NCBI GenBank assembly: GCA_021739695.1
Contig: JAIPBM010000002.1
Coordinates: forward strand, 62,001 to 126,000
Origin: Flavobacteriales bacterium
GTDB lineage: Bacteria > Bacteroidota > Bacteroidia > UBA10329
Direction of reading: 5' to 3'
DNA: 64,000 nt
Shown piece after piece: positions 61,196 to 64,000 of the stretch. The notes beneath the pieces are model-generated. The model did not search any database. It was not told the DNA's origin and saw only the letters and a program-made list of their open reading frames with translations. A program made the translations under genes and the position numbers. Within the stretch, counting starts at the first letter, position 1. Every line of letters begins with the position of its first letter.

Positions 61196-62983
61196 ATGAA
61201 AAACATCCGCAACTTTTGCATCATTGCCCATATTGACCACGGGAAAAGCACGCTGGCCGACCGTCTTTTGCAAGTGACAGGTACTGTTTCTGACCGCGAA
61301 GCACAGGCACAAGTATTGGATGACATGGACTTGGAGCGCGAGCGTGGCATTACCATAAAGAGCCATGCAATTCAAATGAACTATCGTTTGAACGGTGAGG
61401 ATTACATCTTGAACCTGATTGACACTCCCGGACACGTGGATTTCTCGTACGAAGTTTCGCGCGCTATTGCAGCTTGCGAAGGAGCGCTTCTTATTGTAGA
61501 TGCTGCCCAGGGAATCCAAGCACAGACCATTTCCAATCTTTATTTAGCGTTGGAACATGATCTAGAGATTATTCCTGTGTTGAACAAGATTGACCTTGAC
61601 AGCGCCAATCCGGAAGAGGTGAAGGATCAGATCGTTGAGCTTTTAGGCTGCGACCGAGGAGATATTCTTGCGGCCAGCGGAAAAACAGGCGTGGGTATTC
61701 CAGAAATGTTGGAAGCAATTGTTGATCGGGTTCCAGCACCAAAGGGAGACCCTGAGGCTCCATTACAAGCGTTGATCTTTGATTCTGTTTTCAATCCGTT
61801 CCGAGGTATCATCGCCTATTTCCGTGTGATGAATGGAAGCATTCGCAAGGGAGAACAGGTGAAATTTGTGGCAACGGGCAAACAATATGGCGCTGAAGAG
61901 ATCGGCATTTTGAAATTGAAGCCATCGCCACAATCACAGGTTTTTGCCGGAAACGTTGGCTACATTATTTCGGGCATCAAAACAGCCAAAGAGGTGAAAG
62001 TGGGTGATACGATCACTTCTGTGGATCGTCCTTGTGCTGAAGCTATTCAAGGCTTTGAGAATGTGAAACCGATGGTTTTTGCAGGTATCTACCCAGTTGA
62101 CACAGAAGATTACGAGGAGTTACGCACCAGTATGGACAAACTCCAGCTGAACGATGCATCATTGACATACGAGCCGGAAAGTTCTGCGGCACTTGGTTTC
62201 GGCTTCCGTTGTGGTTTCTTGGGAATGCTTCACATGGAGATCATCCAAGAGCGCTTGGAGCGTGAGTTCGACATGACGGTGATCACTACCGTTCCTAACG
62301 TTTCATACATCGCCCACACCAAGAAGGGCGAAAAGTTGATCATCAACAACCCATCTGACCTTCCGGAACCCAACTACATCGATGTGGTGGAAGAGCCTTA
62401 CATCGCTGCGCAGATCATCACTAAATCTGAATACGTTGGGGTGATCATGACGCTTTGCATTGACAAACGCGGCATTCTGAAGAACCAGATCTATTTGACC
62501 AGCGACCGAGTGGAACTTCAATTTGAGCTTCCGCTAGGCGAAATCGTGTTCGATTTTTACGATAAATTGAAATCCATTTCGCGTGGATATGCTTCTTTCG
62601 ATTATCAACCTCTTGATTACAAGCCAAGTCGGTTAGTGAAATTGGATATCCTGCTTAACGGAGATCAGGTTGATGCGCTATCAGCCCTTATTCACATGGA
62701 TAATGCGCACACCTTGGGGAAAAAGATATGCGCCAAATTGCGCGAATTGATTCCGAGACAGCAGTTTGATATTGCTATTCAAGCAGCTATTGGTGCCAAG
62801 ATCATTTCGAGAGAAACGGTAAAAGCGATGCGAAAGGACGTTACCGCCAAATGCTACGGTGGCGACATCTCGCGTAAGCGAAAACTCTTGGAAAAGCAGA
62901 AAAAAGGGAAGAAACGTATGCGCCAAGTAGGAAACGTAGAAGTTCCTCAGTCTGCGTTTATGGCTGTTCTTAAACTGGATTGA
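61196..62983 (+). CDS. lepA: Elongation factor 4 (LepA)
   Basis: Ribosome back-translocase-type GTPase; 595 residues. G1 [15 protein letters not shown] (about 9-23), [11 protein letters not shown] (G2), [15 protein letters not shown] (G3) and LNKIDLDSA (G4) are followed by EF-G-like domains and the LepA-specific C-terminal domain ([50 protein letters not shown]). TACTTTTA (61182-61189) lies six bases before the ATG. Overlaps nothing; the convergent gene ends one base later. Confidence 0.97.
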   Translation: MKNIRNFCIIAHIDHGKSTLADRLLQVTGTVSDREAQAQVLDDMDLERERGITIKSHAIQMNYRLNGEDYILNLIDTPGHVDFSYEVSRAIAACEGALLIVDAAQGIQAQTISNLYLALEHDLEIIPVLNKIDLDSANPEEVKDQIVELLGCDRGDILAASGKTGVGIPEMLEAIVDRVPAPKGDPEAPLQALIFDSVFNPFRGIIAYFRVMNGSIRKGEQVKFVATGKQYGAEEIGILKLKPSPQSQVFAGNVGYIISGIKTAKEVKVGDTITSVDRPCAEAIQGFENVKPMVFAGIYPVDTEDYEELRTSMDKLQLNDASLTYEPESSAALGFGFRCGFLGMLHMEIIQERLEREFDMTVITTVPNVSYIAHTKKGEKLIINNPSDLPEPNYIDVVEEPYIAAQIITKSEYVGVIMTLCIDKRGILKNQIYLTSDRVELQFELPLGEIVFDFYDKLKSISRGYASFDYQPLDYKPSRLVKLDILLNGDQVDALSALIHMDNAHTLGKKICAKLRELIPRQQFDIAIQAAIGAKIISRETVKAMRKDVTAKCYGGDISRKRKLLEKQKKGKKRMRQVGNVEVPQSAFMAVLKLD

Positions 62984-64000
62984 TCAGTCTTTGAGAGTAA
63001 TCACCTCATAGGTCACATCATCCACATAGACTTTTCCTGAGTTCGATAAGTAGGGATAAACGATCCATTGGTCTGTAGTGTCAGCTGCTTCTCTGAGGTC
63101 GGCTATGTGTTTCACTTCCATCCACTCTGCGGGCTTTGAAACGTACTGCCCGATACCAATGTAATCGTGGCCGTAATCTGTCGAATCGTTGCGGTAAGAA
63201 TAGGCAATGGTCAAATTCGGAAATGCCTCTTCAGACCAAACCTGAGCAGTGATCAGCAACTTCTTGTTCCCACTGGAACCAAGGGCCGCTACAGGAACCC
63301 CTAAAGTAGATCCGAAGGGGGCGTCACCCGTCAGTTTCGTGCTTTTTGTTCCTGCAAAGGCCATTTCTGTGTTGACTCCTTGCGTGCCCCAATTATCGTT
63401 TTCTTCGAATCCTGAATGGAAATCAACCCTGCTTAATACAGATTCATCATTGGGTATTTCCAGCACTTTCTCCTGACGGTAGAAAATGCCATCATATTCT
63501 CTTCCAGTCTGCATAAAAACCTGCCAATACCTATCCTTATCCATTCCATCCCAATGAAGAATGAACTTTTGATATTGATAGCTCTGAACCAAATTGACTG
63601 AGACGAAAAGCAGGCAGAACGTTATCACGATTCCTTTTGCCAAACGGCCACTATTTTGAATGAGAAATGCCAATCCGAAGATGAAAAATGGCAAGTACTC
63701 GATGAGAGCGCGCATGCCAAAACTGCCGCCATAGTACCAATTCCACCAACAGGAGATCACGTAAATGCTGATGGCGAGAAATGCCCAAAGCCAACTAGCT
63801 TCTTTCGGTCTTTTGAATAGGTACAAAACAAGGCCGATGGCGCCCAGAAATGCCACTGGCGAATACACAAAAAAGCCTTTTTTAAAGCTGAAAAGCACAT
63901 TCAATATTTCGGGAGAAAGGAAGTTGAATCCCTCGCCTTGGTACGACCAAACAAGTGGTTTTCCTACTTGCAACACGTACATCAGCGATTGAAGAGAAAG
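62984..64000 (-). CDS. Membrane protein, probable glycosyltransferase-like C-terminal part, truncated by window edge
   Basis: The minus-strand frame is open to base 64000, so the N-terminus lies outside. The visible 338 codons start with helices (about FLGAIGLVLYLF, WLWAFLAISIYVISCWW, ALIEYLPFFIFGLAFLI, IVITFCLLFVSVNLV), including RALIEYLPFFIFGLAF, typical of the end of the membrane domain of polytopic GT-C-like proteins. They are followed by a soluble beta-rich domain (SRVDFHSGFEENDNWG ... VYVDDVTYEVITL) resembling a carbohydrate-binding jelly roll. The role is inferred only. It converges with lepA with no gap. Confidence 0.6.
   Translation of the reverse strand, partial: LSLQSLMYVLQVGKPLVWSYQGEGFNFLSPEILNVLFSFKKGFFVYSPVAFLGAIGLVLYLFKRPKEASWLWAFLAISIYVISCWWNWYYGGSFGMRALIEYLPFFIFGLAFLIQNSGRLAKGIVITFCLLFVSVNLVQSYQYQKFILHWDGMDKDRYWQVFMQTGREYDGIFYRQEKVLEIPNDESVLSRVDFHSGFEENDNWGTQGVNTEMAFAGTKSTKLTGDAPFGSTLGVPVAALGSSGNKKLLITAQVWSEEAFPNLTIAYSYRNDSTDYGHDYIGIGQYVSKPAEWMEVKHIADLREAADTTDQWIVYPYLSNSGKVYVDDVTYEVITLKD

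Overview
The window is a dense stretch of chromosome from a Bacteroidota bacterium, probably of the order Flavobacteriales. Four kinds of evidence point there. Several secreted proteins end in type IX secretion (T9SS) sorting tails. There are Bacteroidota-typical families (DUF2723, DUF6427, DUF6341, a GldL-like protein, an HTCS-like hybrid regulator, an SxtJ/SxtK-type module, the YtxJ/bacilliredoxin pair). Promoters carry the TAnnTTTG -7 box of this phylum, best seen as TTTG-N19-TATTTTTG before the tRNA and TTTG-N20-TAAGTTTG before the S74 protein. The core genes are also flavobacterial in type. A finer placement is not supported. About 60 protein genes and one tRNA are visible, with no rRNA, CRISPR array, insertion sequence or complete prophage.

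Layout. 1-9 kb: left-truncated purF; a TPR/SpoIIE phosphatase; alanine dehydrogenase; a pore-less voltage-sensor-like membrane protein divergent from a degenerate class III cyclase domain; thiL; typA. 9-14.5 kb: GldL-like protein, gmk, nadD, a hybrid kinase/REC/AraC regulator, a degenerate subtilase, a cold-shock protein. 14.5-18.8 kb: an operon of AAA/DUF4143 ATPase, NodU/CmcH-type carbamoyltransferase, SxtK-like and SxtJ-like membrane proteins and a DUF547 protein. 18.8-26.4 kb: glpK, a membrane-anchored EEP phosphatase, a monoglyceride-lipase-like hydrolase, an Ala/Lys-rich coiled-coil repeat protein, an orphan LytTR regulator and an unknown helical protein. 26.5-35.2 kb: a very large T9SS adhesin-like protein, a lipoprotein/USP pair, an HD hydrolase and an S74 fibre-like protein. 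35.6-46.4 kb: selU-selD, a subtilase, an FAD oxidoreductase, lipB, a sugar-phosphate isomerase, a CocE-type hydrolase, lysS. 46.4-51.6 kb: a tightly overlapping operon (nitroreductase, methyltransferase, YtxJ, proline-iminopeptidase-like lipoprotein, delta-60 T9SS protein) divergent from a bacilliredoxin. 51.6-64 kb: gatC, plsC, trpS, DUF6427, DUF6341, purD, enoyl-CoA hydratase, polysaccharide deacetylase, DUF2723 protein, tRNA-Gln, lepA, and a right-truncated membrane protein.

How the genes fit together. Housekeeping functions (purine and thiamine synthesis, NAD, translation, lipoylation, phospholipid synthesis) are interleaved with envelope and surface functions. Several genes look like receptors or enzymes that have lost catalytic parts (pseudo-subtilase, pseudo-cyclase, pore-less voltage sensor, sensor-less hybrid kinase). 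Two short GC-rich interspersed repeats lie inside coding regions, one within a SpoIIE domain and one forming the first codons of a hydrolase. At least seven genes have a -7 box only 4-7 bases before the start codon, which suggests leaderless or nearly leaderless mRNAs.
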